Shown piece after piece: positions 34,511-44,532 of a DNA stretch of 64,000 nt; positions within the stretch are counted from its first letter, which is position 1, and every line of letters starts with the position of its first letter. A program made the translations under genes and the position numbers. This DNA is from Oxalobacter paeniformigenes (GTDB taxonomy: Bacteria > Pseudomonadota > Gammaproteobacteria > Burkholderiales > Burkholderiaceae_D). The notes beneath the pieces were generated by a model. It did not search any database and was not told the DNA's origin. It saw nothing but the letters and a program-made list of their open reading frames with translations. The stretch is from positions 124,001 through 188,000 of the forward strand of contig NZ_JAMKYL010000001.1 of NCBI RefSeq assembly GCF_027158465.1. Reading direction: 5' to 3'.

Positions 34511-35811
34511 TGACCTGCCTGCATGACCGTCATGCCGAGCCGGTGCTGTTGAAAGGACTGACGGGCGACAACTGGTCGCTGGCCGATTATCTGCAACGGG
34601 GTGGATACCGCCAGATACGGCGTATCCTTTCCGAACGGATGCCTCCGGAGGAAATCGTCGCCGAAGTGCGGGATGCGGGATTGCGCGGACGGGGCGGCGC
34701 CGGTTTTCCGGCGGCGCTGAAATGGGGGTTCATGCCGAAAGGCTACAAGGGGCAGATGTATCTGGTCTGCAATGCGGACGAGAGTGAGCCGGGGACATTC
34801 AAGGACCGCGACATTCTCCGGTACAATCCGCATGCCGTGATCGAGGGCATGTTGATCGCGGCATATGCCATGGGGATTTCGAAAGGGTATATCTATATCC
34901 ACGGCGAAATCTGGTCGGTTTATGAGCGGTTCGAAGAAGCGATCGCGCAGGCGCGTGAGGCAGGCTGGCTTGGCGAAAACCTGCTGGGATCGGGGGTCGC
35001 TTTCGATTTGCATGCCGTCCATGGATATGGCGCGTATATTTGCGGGGAAGAGACGGCGCTGCTGGAGTCCATGGAAGGCAAGCGCGGCAATCCGCGTTTC
35101 AAGCCGCCCTTTCCGGCGGCCAATGGTCTGTATGGACAGCCGACGACGATCAACAATGTCGAAACGCTGGCATACGTGCCGTTCATTATGGCGATGGGTG
35201 GAAAAGCATGGGCCGCGCTGGGACAGGGCAGCGGACGGGGTACGAAGATTTTTTCCGTATCCGGTGATGTGAAGTATCCCGGCAATTATGAAGTGCCGCT
35301 GGGAATACCGTTTGCCGAATTGCTGGCGCTGGCGGGCGGCACGAAAGACGGCAGGAAGATCAGGGCAGTGATTCCGGGCGGTTCGTCTTCTCCGGTGATT
35401 CCGGGCGAGACGATGCTTTCGCTGGATATGGATTACGATGCGATCGCGAAAGCCGGTTCCATGCTGGGAACGGGCGGCGTGATCGTGCTGGACGAAACGC
35501 GTTGCATGGTCAGGGCGCTTCTGAATCTGGCGCGGTTTTACCGGAACGAGTCTTGCGGGCAGTGTACGCCATGCCGTGAGGGTACCGGCTGGCTGGTGAG
35601 GTTGCTCGAACGGATCGAACAGGGCGATGCCGCGCTGTCCGATCTGGATTTGCTCGATTCCGTCGCGTCCAACATACAGGGCAGGACGGTGTGTGCGCTG
35701 GGTGATGCGGCAGCCATGCCGGTCAGGTCGTTTCTGAGGCATTTCCGGAGCGAGTTCGAGTATCACATCGAACACAAGCGGTGTCCGGTCGCAGCGGGTG
35801 AGCGGGTTTAG
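34510..35811 (+). CDS. nuoF: NADH-quinone oxidoreductase subunit F
   Basis: 51-kDa-type subunit that binds NADH and FMN and carries cluster N3. 433 aa. The Gly-rich nucleotide motif GLRGRGGAGFPAALKWGF is near residue 60, NADESEPGTFKDR near 91, and the [4Fe-4S] motif SCGQCTPCREG near 352. The frame extends far upstream inside nuoE, but the ATG overlapping the nuoE stop gives the family length and start (MTCLHDRHAEPVLL). Confidence 0.97.
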   Translation: MTCLHDRHAEPVLLKGLTGDNWSLADYLQRGGYRQIRRILSERMPPEEIVAEVRDAGLRGRGGAGFPAALKWGFMPKGYKGQMYLVCNADESEPGTFKDRDILRYNPHAVIEGMLIAAYAMGISKGYIYIHGEIWSVYERFEEAIAQAREAGWLGENLLGSGVAFDLHAVHGYGAYICGEETALLESMEGKRGNPRFKPPFPAANGLYGQPTTINNVETLAYVPFIMAMGGKAWAALGQGSGRGTKIFSVSGDVKYPGNYEVPLGIPFAELLALAGGTKDGRKIRAVIPGGSSSPVIPGETMLSLDMDYDAIAKAGSMLGTGGVIVLDETRCMVRALLNLARFYRNESCGQCTPCREGTGWLVRLLERIEQGDAALSDLDLLDSVASNIQGRTVCALGDAAAMPVRSFLRHFRSEFEYHIEHKRCPVAAGERV

Positions 35812-35816
35812 GCGAT

Positions 35817-38195
35817 ATGGTTGAAGTCGAGATTGACGGTGAAAAAATAAAGGCGGAAGAAGGGCGCCCACTTCTGGAAGTGGCGCTGGATGCGGGCAAG
35901 CCGATCCCGCATTTCTGCTATCACAAAAAACTGTCGGTAACGGCCAGCTGCCGGATGTGCCTTGTCGAGGTCGAAAAAGCGCCCAGACTGATGCCTGCAT
36001 GTGCCACGCAGGTGACTGATGGCATGGTGGTGCATACCGATACCGAAAAGGTCGCAGCTGCCCGCAAGGCGGTGATGGAGTTCCTGCTTATCAATCATCC
36101 GCTGGATTGTCCGGTGTGCGATCAGGGCGGGGAATGCCGTTTGCAGGATTATTCGATGGCGTATGGGGCGGGCGCTTCGCGCTACCGTGAGGAAAAGCGG
36201 GTGGTGCTGGTCAAGGATGCCGGACCGCTGGTATCGATGCAGGGTATGAGCCGCTGTATCCAGTGTACACGCTGCATCCGTTTCGGCGAGGAAATCGCCG
36301 GTCGCGCGGAACTGGGGATGGTGCAGCGCGGGGAGCGTGCCGAAGTGACGACGTTTCCGGGCAAAAAAATCGATTCCGAACTGTCGGGCAATCTGGTCGA
36401 TGTCTGTCCGGTGGGAGCGCTCACTTCGCTGCCTTTCCGTTACAAGGCGCGTGGCTGGGAGCTGGCAAGCCATCGCGGGGTTTCTCCGCATGACGGACTT
36501 GGCTCGAATCTGAATGTACAGACCTTGCGCGGCAAGGTCATGCGGGTATTGCCCGCCGAAAACGAGGCGGTCAACGAATGCTGGTTGTCCGACCGCGACC
36601 GTTTTTCCTATGAAGCGCTGGATACACCGGAACGGCTGACGGTGCCGATGGTCAAGCAGGATAACCGCTGGATCGAGACGGACTGGGAAACGGCGCTGAG
36701 TTATGTCGCGCATGGTCTGACAAGCATCCGGCGCGACCATGGGGCGATGTCGCTGGCGGCGCTGGTTTCGCCACAGGCGACACTGGAAGAATGTTATCTG
36801 TTGCAAAAGCTGATGCGTGGCATGGGTTCGGAAAAAATCGAGTACCGGCTCGCACAGTCCGATTTTTCGCTGGACGGCAAGGTCGCTCCATGGCTCGGGA
36901 TGCCTGTTGCGGATATCGAAACACTCGATCATATACTGGTGATCGGGTCTTTTCTGCGTCAGGAAGCGCCGCTTCTGGCGACACGTTTCCGGAAAACGGC
37001 GCAGCGTGGCGCGCAAATCGGTATGGTGCATGCGCTCGATGACGACTGGCTGATGCCGGTCGCGGCGCGGCTGGTGGCTTCGCCGGACAAATGGCTCACG
37101 ATGCTGGCCGGTATCATGGAAGTGATCGCTCACAAAAAAGGTGTGCCGCTGCCTGACGGGTTCAAGGATGTCGTTACGATATTGCGTGCAAAGATGGTAC
37201 TTGACGGATCGGCAGACGATCCAAACGGATGGGGTGCCAGTATGGAAAAAATCGCGGGTTCGCTGCTTGCCGACGGTAAAAAGGCGGTATTCCTCGGTGC
37301 CCTGGCCTTGCGTCATGAGCAGGCATCCCTGTTGCACCGTGCGGCGGAATGGATTGCAGCTCAGACCGGTGCGGTACTGGGTTGCCTGACGGAAGGCGCC
37401 AATGCCACGGGGGCGATGCTGGCTGGCGCTTGTCCGGGCACGGCTTCCGGGGTTTCCATGAATGACATTGCTTCGGATTCGAGCAAGGCGTTTTTGCTGT
37501 TGCATACGGAGCCGGAACTGGAAGCGGCCAATCCGCCGCGTATGATGGCGGCACTGAAACAGGCGGAAATGGTGGTGGCGATTTCGCCTTTCAAACAGAG
37601 TATGGATTATGCGGATGTCCTGTTGCCGGTTGCGGCGTTTGCCGAAACGGCGGGGACGTTTGTCAGTTTCGAGGGACGCGTGCAGTCTTTCGGCGCAGCT
37701 GCCGCTCCGGTAGGACAGGCGCGGCCGGCATGGAAAGTGTTGCGGGTATTGGGCAATTTCCTTGAACTGGACGGGTTCGGCTACGACAGTGCGGATGACA
37801 TCTGTCAGGAATGTCTTGCCGGACGGCGAACCGATACAGTATTGAACAATATCAGTGGAGAGGCGCCCCTGTTCGTTTCGCAGGAGGCAGCATCTTGCCG
37901 GCGTGTTGCCGATGTGCCGCTGTATTTTTCGGATGTGCTGGTGCGCCGTGCGCCGTCGTTGCAGAAAACAGCCGCAGCGAAAAGTCCGGTCGTGTATTTG
38001 CCGGAGACGCTTTTCGATAAACTGGAACTGGCTGACGGCGAGAATGTTCGTGTGGTGCAGCCGGATGGTGAAACCGTTTTGCCTGCGTATTGTGACAAGA
38101 CACTGGCGGTCGGTACGGTCAGACTGGCGACAGGTCATGCTGCGACAGCCATGCTGGGGCCGCTTGACGGCGAGATCAGGGTGGAACGCATATGA
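35817..38195 (+). CDS. nuoG: NADH-quinone oxidoreductase subunit G
   Basis: 75-kDa-type subunit with several Fe-S clusters, 792 aa. The N-terminal ferredoxin domain shows CYHKK...CRMC, the His-ligated motif HPLDCPVCDQGGEC and the CIQCTRCIRF cluster motif, all within about 230 residues. The rest is a molybdopterin-oxidoreductase-like domain without cofactor function. nuoH starts inside its stop codon (ATGA). Confidence 0.97.
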   Translation: MVEVEIDGEKIKAEEGRPLLEVALDAGKPIPHFCYHKKLSVTASCRMCLVEVEKAPRLMPACATQVTDGMVVHTDTEKVAAARKAVMEFLLINHPLDCPVCDQGGECRLQDYSMAYGAGASRYREEKRVVLVKDAGPLVSMQGMSRCIQCTRCIRFGEEIAGRAELGMVQRGERAEVTTFPGKKIDSELSGNLVDVCPVGALTSLPFRYKARGWELASHRGVSPHDGLGSNLNVQTLRGKVMRVLPAENEAVNECWLSDRDRFSYEALDTPERLTVPMVKQDNRWIETDWETALSYVAHGLTSIRRDHGAMSLAALVSPQATLEECYLLQKLMRGMGSEKIEYRLAQSDFSLDGKVAPWLGMPVADIETLDHILVIGSFLRQEAPLLATRFRKTAQRGAQIGMVHALDDDWLMPVAARLVASPDKWLTMLAGIMEVIAHKKGVPLPDGFKDVVTILRAKMVLDGSADDPNGWGASMEKIAGSLLADGKKAVFLGALALRHEQASLLHRAAEWIAAQTGAVLGCLTEGANATGAMLAGACPGTASGVSMNDIASDSSKAFLLLHTEPELEAANPPRMMAALKQAEMVVAISPFKQSMDYADVLLPVAAFAETAGTFVSFEGRVQSFGAAAAPVGQARPAWKVLRVLGNFLELDGFGYDSADDICQECLAGRRTDTVLNNISGEAPLFVSQEAASCRRVADVPLYFSDVLVRRAPSLQKTAAAKSPVVYLPETLFDKLELADGENVRVVQPDGETVLPAYCDKTLAVGTVRLATGHAATAMLGPLDGEIRVERI

Positions 38196-39268
38196 TGGCT
38201 GAAATTCTGTCGCTCGCGCATCATTATGGCCGGATGGTGTTCGGCTCATGGTGGCCGCTGGTTTGGATACTGGTCAAGATTCATGTGATTCTGTTGCCGC
38301 TTCTGGGGTTGGTGACATTTCTGACCCTGTGGGAACGCAAGGTGATCGGCTGGATGCATGCGCGTCTGGGGCCGAACCGTGTCGGCCCGCTGGGACTGAT
38401 ACAACCGATTGCCGATGCCTTCAAGTTGCTGCTGAAGGAAATCATCGTGCCGGAGCGTGCCGACCGTTTTCTGTTCTGGCTCGCGCCGGTATTGACGATC
38501 GGGCCTGCACTGGCGGCATGGGCTGTGATTCCGTTCGGCGCGGATATCGTGCTGGCCGATGTGAATGCGGGATTGTTGTTCGTCATGGCGATCACGTCGA
38601 TCGGTGTGTATGGCGTCATCGTCGCCGGATGGGCTTCCAATTCCAAATACGCGCTTCTGGGCGCCGTGCGTGCCTCGGCGCAGATGATTTCTTTCGGCAT
38701 CCCGCTGGGGTTCGTTCTGGTGACGGTGCTGCTGGTGTCGGGTAGTCTGAATCTGTCGGATATCGTGACCGTGCAGAATCACGGGTTCTTCGCTTCGCAC
38801 GGACTGAATTTCCTGTCCTGGAACTGGATTCCGCTGTTTCCCCTGTTCATCATTTATATCGTGTGCGCGATTGCCGAAACGGCACGTCATCCGTTCGACG
38901 CGGTCGAGGGAGAATCGGAAATCGTGGCCGGGCATATGGTCGAATATTCCGGTATGGCGTTCGCCATGTTTTTTATGGCGGAATACGCCAATATCATTTT
39001 GCTGTCGGCCATGGCGTCGATCATGTTTCTGGGGGGATGGCTCGCGCCGGTGGACTGGGCGTTTCTGGCATGGGTGCCGGGGTGGATATGGCTGGGCGCG
39101 AAAACGTCTCTGATCGTGTTCGTGTTCATCTGGGTGCGCGCGACGTTTCCGCGTTACCGTTACGACCATACCATGCGGCTGGGCTGGAAAGTGTTCATTC
39201 CGGTGACGCTGGCGTATCTTGTGATTGTCGCCTGCTGGATGCAGACGCCGCTGAATATCTGGCATTGA
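38192..39268 (+). CDS. nuoH: NADH-quinone oxidoreductase subunit H
   Basis: Membrane subunit next to the quinone chamber, 358 aa with about eight helices. Conserved stretches include LTLWERKVIGWMHARLGPNR after TM1 and AETARHPFDAVEGESEIVAG, the acidic loop facing the quinone channel. Two consecutive ATGs are possible starts, the first overlapping the nuoG stop. Confidence 0.97.
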   Translation: MMAEILSLAHHYGRMVFGSWWPLVWILVKIHVILLPLLGLVTFLTLWERKVIGWMHARLGPNRVGPLGLIQPIADAFKLLLKEIIVPERADRFLFWLAPVLTIGPALAAWAVIPFGADIVLADVNAGLLFVMAITSIGVYGVIVAGWASNSKYALLGAVRASAQMISFGIPLGFVLVTVLLVSGSLNLSDIVTVQNHGFFASHGLNFLSWNWIPLFPLFIIYIVCAIAETARHPFDAVEGESEIVAGHMVEYSGMAFAMFFMAEYANIILLSAMASIMFLGGWLAPVDWAFLAWVPGWIWLGAKTSLIVFVFIWVRATFPRYRYDHTMRLGWKVFIPVTLAYLVIVACWMQTPLNIWH

Positions 39269-39275
39269 GGGGATG

Positions 39276-39764
39276 ATGGGAGCGATCAGGCATTTTCTCA
39301 AAACGTTTGCGCTGGCCGAGCTGGTACAGGGACTCGCGTTGACCTTGCGGATCATGTTCCGCAGGAAAGCGACCGTCAGGTATCCGGAAGAAAAAACGCC
39401 GCTTTCCCCGCGTTTTCGCGGGATGCATGCCTTGATGTGCGATGAAAACGGCAAGGAGCGGTGTATCGGCTGCAAATTGTGCGAATCGGCCTGTCCAGCC
39501 AAAGCCATCACGATCGATATCGCGGAAAGCGGGGATGGCTCGCGGCGCACGACACGTTATGAAATCGACCAGAGCAAGTGTATTTTTTGCGGATTGTGCG
39601 AGGAAGCGTGTCCGGTCGACGCCATTGTCGAGATACCGATGTTTGAATATAGTTCCGATAAACGGGGCGATCTCGTGTTCGGCAAGGACGTTTTGCTGGC
39701 TGTCGGCAAGGCGTATGAAAAGGAAATCAGGGAGGCCAAATCGGCGGACGCACCTTATCGCTGA
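39276..39764 (+). CDS. nuoI: NADH-quinone oxidoreductase subunit I
   Basis: TYKY-type ferredoxin subunit, 162 aa. Two [4Fe-4S] motifs for N6a and N6b are visible: CIGCKLCESACPAKAI and CIFCGLCEEACPVDAI. The second of two consecutive ATGs is chosen because GGGG lies directly before the first, too close to serve it, and because 162 aa is the usual length. Starting at 39273 would add one Met. Confidence 0.97.
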   Translation: MGAIRHFLKTFALAELVQGLALTLRIMFRRKATVRYPEEKTPLSPRFRGMHALMCDENGKERCIGCKLCESACPAKAITIDIAESGDGSRRTTRYEIDQSKCIFCGLCEEACPVDAIVEIPMFEYSSDKRGDLVFGKDVLLAVGKAYEKEIREAKSADAPYR

Positions 39765-39787
39765 GGGTGTTTGGCCTGTGGAAAAAT

Positions 39788-40447
39788 ATGGAATTTGAAA
39801 CCGTCCTGTTTTATGTTTTCGCCGCCATTCTCGTCATGTCGGCGCTGCGTGTGGTGACATCGGGCAATCCGGTGCATGCCGTACTGTATCTGGTGCTGTC
39901 GTTTTTTACGGGTGCTGCGCTTTGGATATTGCTCAAGGCGGAATTTCTGGCATGGATTCTGGTGCTGGTCTATGTCGGCGCCGTCATGGTGCTGTTCCTG
40001 TTCGTCGTGATGATGATGGATATGGATATGCCGGAACTGAAAAAGGTCGCGAAAAAGAATATGGCGGTCGCCTCGTTCGTCGGTGTCGTTATCGTGCTGG
40101 AAATGTCGGCCGTCCTGTTCAGGGGATTTTATACGCAAGACTTGCATGCGCCGGAAAGCGCGTCGCAAGTCGGGCTGACTGCGTCGATCGGCAAGGCCTT
40201 GTTTACGGATTATCTGTTCAGCGTGGAAATCGCTGCCATGATTCTGCTGGTTGCGCTGGTCGCTGCGGTGACGCTGACCTTGCGTTACCGGCGTGACGCC
40301 AAATATACGTCGGCCGCCACCGCGGTGCGTGTCGATCCGAAGGAACGGTTGCGGATCGTCGACATGAAGGCGGAAACGGTCGCGGAAATGCCGGAAAGTG
40401 AGACCGGAACAGGGCGGGAACATGAAACACGGGGGGATGGACGATGA
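39788..40447 (+). CDS. nuoJ: NADH-quinone oxidoreductase subunit J
   Basis: Membrane subunit of the proton-pumping arm, 219 aa. Five hydrophobic helices are present, with TM3 containing VLVYVGAVMVLFLFVVMM, the pi-bulge region of NuoJ. The cytoplasmic tail is long, charged and variable. The ATG at 39788, preceded by GGAAAA, gives the family start MEFETVLFYVFA; the GTG at 39767 is less likely. Confidence 0.95.
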   Translation: MEFETVLFYVFAAILVMSALRVVTSGNPVHAVLYLVLSFFTGAALWILLKAEFLAWILVLVYVGAVMVLFLFVVMMMDMDMPELKKVAKKNMAVASFVGVVIVLEMSAVLFRGFYTQDLHAPESASQVGLTASIGKALFTDYLFSVEIAAMILLVALVAAVTLTLRYRRDAKYTSAATAVRVDPKERLRIVDMKAETVAEMPESETGTGREHETRGDGR

Positions 40448-40752
40448 ATGTGACGCTTGTCCATTATCTGATTCTCGGCGCGATCCTGTTTTCGATCGCC
40501 GTGATGGGAATTTTCATGAACCGGCGCAATTTGCTGGTGCTGTTGATGTCGATCGAACTGATGCTTCTGGCAATCAATATGAATTTCATCGCATTTTCCC
40601 ATTATCTGGGAGATGTGGCCGGTCAGGTGTTCGTGTTTTTCATTCTGACGGTCGCCGCGTCCGAAACGGCGATCGGGCTGGGGATTCTGGTCATTCTGTT
40701 CCGGAAAATACATTCGGTCCGGGCTGATGACATGGACAGTCTGAAGGGATGA
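40444..40752 (+). CDS. nuoK: NADH-quinone oxidoreductase subunit K
   Basis: Small antiporter-related membrane subunit, 102 aa with three helices. The two buried glutamates of the family are in MSIELMLLAINMNF and TVAASETAIGLGILV. The start overlaps the nuoJ stop by 4 bp. Confidence 0.97.
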   Translation: MNVTLVHYLILGAILFSIAVMGIFMNRRNLLVLLMSIELMLLAINMNFIAFSHYLGDVAGQVFVFFILTVAASETAIGLGILVILFRKIHSVRADDMDSLKG

Positions 40753-40800
40753 TGCCAACCGGATTTGTCGTATGACGGAAAGATTACGGAAAGAACTGAT

Positions 40801-43002
40801 ATGCCCGATCAACTGAATATCCACTTGCTGCTGGTTGCGCTGTTCGCGCCGCTGGCCGGTGCGCTTGTTGCCGGGCTGATGGGGTCGCTGTTCGGCGGGC
40901 ACATGATCCGGCGGCGTACGTCCAAGGCTGTGACCGTCACCGGTGTCGCGGTGTCGTTCGTCTGTTCTCTGTTGACGTTGGCCGATGTCATGAACGGCGC
41001 GCGTTTCGACGGTGATATCTATACCTGGATGACGGTGGGCGAGACGACGTTCGGGATCGGTTTCATGATCGATTCGCTTTCCGCCATGATGATGGCGCTG
41101 GTCACGTTCATTTCCCTGCTGGTGCATATCTATTCCATGGGATATATGGAAAACGACGACAATGTCAGCCGTTTCTTTTCGTATATTTCCCTCTTTACGT
41201 TCGCCATGCTGTCGCTGGTAATGGGAAACAATTTCATCCAGCTCTTTTTCGGATGGGAAGCGGTCGGCGTCATGTCATACCTGCTGATCGGTTTCTGGCT
41301 GGAAAAACCGACTGCCGTCTCGGCCGGCCTGAAGGCGTTTCTGGTCAACCGCGTGGGCGATTTCGGTTTCATGATCGGCATCGGACTGGTTTTCGCGTTT
41401 GCCGGGTCGCTCAACTATCGTGATGTGTTCGGTGTGCGCGAGCAACTGGCGGCCATGACCGTGCCGGGTACGGGCTGGCTGGTCATTACCGCGATCTGTC
41501 TGTTTCTCTTTGTGGGGGCCATGGGCAAATCCGCACAGTTCCCGTTGCATGTCTGGCTGCCGGATTCGATGGAAGGCCCGACGCCGATTTCGGCGCTGAT
41601 TCATGCGGCCACGATGGTGACGGCCGGCATTTTCATGGTGGCACGCCTGTCGCCGCTTTACGAGCTTTCCGAAGTCGCCTTGTCGGTCATGGTCATCGTC
41701 GGCGCGATTTCCGCGCTGTTTCTTGGGCTGGTGGCGATGGTGCAGACCGATATCAAACGCATCGTGGCGTATTCGACGCTGTCGCAGCTGGGGTATATGG
41801 TCGTGGCGCTGGGCGCTTCCGCCTATTCGGTCGCGGTCTTCCATTTGATGACGCATGCCTTTTTCAAGGCCCTGCTGTTTCTGGCGATCGGTTCCGTCAT
41901 TCTGGGCATGCATCATGACCAGGATATCCGGAACATGGGGGGATTGCGGAAATACATGCCCTGGACGTATGCGACGGCGCTCGTCGGATCGCTGGCGCTG
42001 GTCGGCGTACCGTTCTTTTCCGGTTTCTATTCCAAGGAATCCATCATCGGGGCGATCCGTACATCGTCCGTGCCGGGTTCGACGTTTGCCATGCTGGCGG
42101 TGACGGCCGGTCTGTTCGTGACGGGTTATTACACGTTCCGCCTGTTTTTCTATGTGTTCCACGGCCGTGAACGTTTCCAGCGGCAACAGCTGGTCAACCT
42201 CAAGACGGCTGAAAAGGAAAAAGTGCCGCAGGGCAATCTGATCGGTTTGCTGCCCGGCGAAAAACCGCATGAATCCCCGTGGATCATCAGGATGCCGTTG
42301 CTGTTGCTGGCGATTCCTTCGGTGCTGATCGGCTATATGGCGATCGACGCCATGCTTTACGGGACGTTTTTCGATGGCGTGATCGTGGTCGATCATGCGC
42401 GTCATCCGGCCATGTCGGTCATGGCGGGACATTTCGCCAGCGCCTTGTCGATGACACTGCATGAAATCATGACGCCGACGTTCTGGCTGGCGATCGCGGG
42501 TGTCGGGACGGCATGGTATTTCTATTTGGTCAACCCGATCATGCCGATCCGGTTGCGCAGGAGAATGCGTTTCCTCTACCGCATGCTGGTCGAACAGTAT
42601 TATCTGGACAGTCTGTATCTTCGCGGGTTTGCCGGTACCGCATTGCGGGTGGGCGACGTGTTGTGGAAATGGATAGATGTCACCCTGATCGACGACTGGA
42701 TCATTTCGCGTTTCTTTGTCGGGGGAGGCAGAGGGCTGGCGTATGTCGTGTCGAAAGTGTTCGATGTGGGCGCAATGGTGCGCGCGCTTCTGAAAGGAGC
42801 GTCGCGTCAGAAAAGCGGATCGGATTCTGCCGGCAGTGCGGTAACGCCTGACAGAAACGCGACGGGATATGAGGGACTGGCAGGCTGGTTCGTCGCGGCA
42901 GCCCGGTATTTCCAGTCAGGGTATCTGTACCAGTATGTATTTGTCATGATTGTCGGATTGTTGTGCCTGCTGTTATGGTTTGTGCCTTTCAGTCTGAAAT
43001 AA
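40801..43002 (+). CDS. nuoL: NADH-quinone oxidoreductase subunit L
   Basis: Distal antiporter-like subunit with the long lateral helix. 733 aa, somewhat longer than E. coli NuoL (613), because of a loop near 470-500 and a hydrophilic stretch around 670 before the last helix. The proton-path motifs are intact: FFGWEAVGVMSYLLIGFW with the key Glu, GKSAQFPLHVWLPDSMEGPTP with the key Lys, and MVQTDIKRIVAYSTLSQLGYM. The ATG at 40801 is used; the frame also allows a TTG 36 bp upstream. Confidence 0.97.
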   Translation: MPDQLNIHLLLVALFAPLAGALVAGLMGSLFGGHMIRRRTSKAVTVTGVAVSFVCSLLTLADVMNGARFDGDIYTWMTVGETTFGIGFMIDSLSAMMMALVTFISLLVHIYSMGYMENDDNVSRFFSYISLFTFAMLSLVMGNNFIQLFFGWEAVGVMSYLLIGFWLEKPTAVSAGLKAFLVNRVGDFGFMIGIGLVFAFAGSLNYRDVFGVREQLAAMTVPGTGWLVITAICLFLFVGAMGKSAQFPLHVWLPDSMEGPTPISALIHAATMVTAGIFMVARLSPLYELSEVALSVMVIVGAISALFLGLVAMVQTDIKRIVAYSTLSQLGYMVVALGASAYSVAVFHLMTHAFFKALLFLAIGSVILGMHHDQDIRNMGGLRKYMPWTYATALVGSLALVGVPFFSGFYSKESIIGAIRTSSVPGSTFAMLAVTAGLFVTGYYTFRLFFYVFHGRERFQRQQLVNLKTAEKEKVPQGNLIGLLPGEKPHESPWIIRMPLLLLAIPSVLIGYMAIDAMLYGTFFDGVIVVDHARHPAMSVMAGHFASALSMTLHEIMTPTFWLAIAGVGTAWYFYLVNPIMPIRLRRRMRFLYRMLVEQYYLDSLYLRGFAGTALRVGDVLWKWIDVTLIDDWIISRFFVGGGRGLAYVVSKVFDVGAMVRALLKGASRQKSGSDSAGSAVTPDRNATGYEGLAGWFVAAARYFQSGYLYQYVFVMIVGLLCLLLWFVPFSLK

Positions 43003-43020
43003 AAACGAGTTCGGAAAAAC

Positions 43021-44514
43021 ATGCCTACGTTGTCATATTATCCTGTTCCCATTCTTTCACTGGCGATCTGGTGTCCGGTGTTTTTCGGTCTGCTGGTGCT
43101 GGCTGTCGGAAAGGATGAAAGAGCCGTTTTCGTACGGTATCTGTCCCTTCTGGGCGCGGCAGTCAGTCTGGCTGTAACGCTGCCGCTGGTGTTTTTTTTC
43201 GACAGGAGCGCGCATGGCATGCAGTTTGTCGAACGGCATGCCTGGATCAGGCTGTTTCATGTGGAATATGCCTTGGGTGTCGACGGTATCTCGATGTGGC
43301 TGGTCGTATTGACCGCATTGATGACGCTGGTCGTGGTGATCGCCGGCTGGAACAATGTCGAAAAACAGATTGCCCAGTACATGGGAGCTTTTCTGGTGCT
43401 TTCCGGTTTGATGATCGGTGCGTTTGCCACGTTCGACGGTTTGCTGTTCTACGTCTTTTTCGAAGCGACGCTGATTCCGATGTTCGTCATCATCGGCGTC
43501 TGGGGCGGTGAACGGCGGGTTTATGCGGCGTTCAAGTTCTTTCTTTATACGTTCTTCGGTTCGTTGCCGATGCTCATCGCCATTTTGTACCTGTATCTCC
43601 AGACGGACAGTTTCAATATTTTCGAATGGTACAAGGCGCCGATACCGCTGGCTGTCCAGATATGGCTGTTCATCGGCATGCTGACGGCGTTCGCCGTCAA
43701 GGTGCCGATGTGGCCGGTGCATACCTGGTTGCCTGATGCGCACGTGGAAGCGCCGACTGGCGGTTCCGTCATTCTGGCGGCCATCATGCTCAAGCTCGGT
43801 GCATACGGTTTCATCCGCTTCACCTTGCCGATTCTGCCGGATGCCAGCCGGTATATGGAATGGCTCATGATCGCGCTGTCGCTGGTCGCGGTGATCTATA
43901 TCGGTCTGGTCGCGCTGGTGCAGAAAGACATGAAGAAACTGATCGCCTATTCCTCGATCGCGCATATGGGATTCGTCACGCTGGGCTTTTTCTTGTTCGA
44001 GACCATTACGGTCGACGGTGCGCTGGTCCAGATGATTTCGCACGGTTTCGTTTCGGCGGCCATGTTCCTGTGTGTCGGTGTGCTGTATGACCGGATGCAT
44101 ACCCGCCAGATCGCCGATTATGGCGGCGTGGTGCATGTCATGCCGCGTTTCGCCGCCTTTTTCGTGCTGTTTGCCTTTGCCAATTGCGGTTTGCCGGGGA
44201 CATCCGGTTTCGTCGGCGAAGTGATGGTCATTATCGGGGCGGTCAAGGTCAATGTCTGGATCGCGCTTGTCGGCGCGCTTGCGCTGGTGCTCGGTGCATC
44301 CTATACCCTTTGGATGATCAAGCGTGTGCTGTTCGGACCGGTCGCGAACGACCATGTGGCTGCACTGAAGGATATCAGTGCGCGTGAATTCCTGATTCTG
44401 GCGATCATGGCAGGTTTCGTGTTGTCGATCGGGATTTATCCGGCATGGATAACCGATGCCATGCAAGTGTCGGTCGCCGATTTGCTGGTCCATGTGGCCC
44501 AATCGAAACTGTAA
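43021..44514 (+). CDS. nuoM: NADH-quinone oxidoreductase subunit M
   Basis: Second antiporter-like subunit, 497 aa with about 14 helices. Key residues lie in FYVFFEATLIPMFVIIG (Glu of TM5), AFAVKVPMWPVHTWLPDAH (Lys of TM7) and LVQKDMKKLIAYSSIAHMGFV (Lys of TM8). It starts 18 bp after nuoL. Confidence 0.97.
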   Translation: MPTLSYYPVPILSLAIWCPVFFGLLVLAVGKDERAVFVRYLSLLGAAVSLAVTLPLVFFFDRSAHGMQFVERHAWIRLFHVEYALGVDGISMWLVVLTALMTLVVVIAGWNNVEKQIAQYMGAFLVLSGLMIGAFATFDGLLFYVFFEATLIPMFVIIGVWGGERRVYAAFKFFLYTFFGSLPMLIAILYLYLQTDSFNIFEWYKAPIPLAVQIWLFIGMLTAFAVKVPMWPVHTWLPDAHVEAPTGGSVILAAIMLKLGAYGFIRFTLPILPDASRYMEWLMIALSLVAVIYIGLVALVQKDMKKLIAYSSIAHMGFVTLGFFLFETITVDGALVQMISHGFVSAAMFLCVGVLYDRMHTRQIADYGGVVHVMPRFAAFFVLFAFANCGLPGTSGFVGEVMVIIGAVKVNVWIALVGALALVLGASYTLWMIKRVLFGPVANDHVAALKDISAREFLILAIMAGFVLSIGIYPAWITDAMQVSVADLLVHVAQSKL

Positions 44515-44532
44515 GGGGCGGATGCGGACGGT

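Noticed and set aside
35808..38249. 813-codon open frame antisense to nuoG
   Set aside because: It mirrors the nuoG frame, has a composition rich in His/Arg/Gln without any recognisable fold, and no ribosome binding site. It is a codon-bias artefact of the sense gene.
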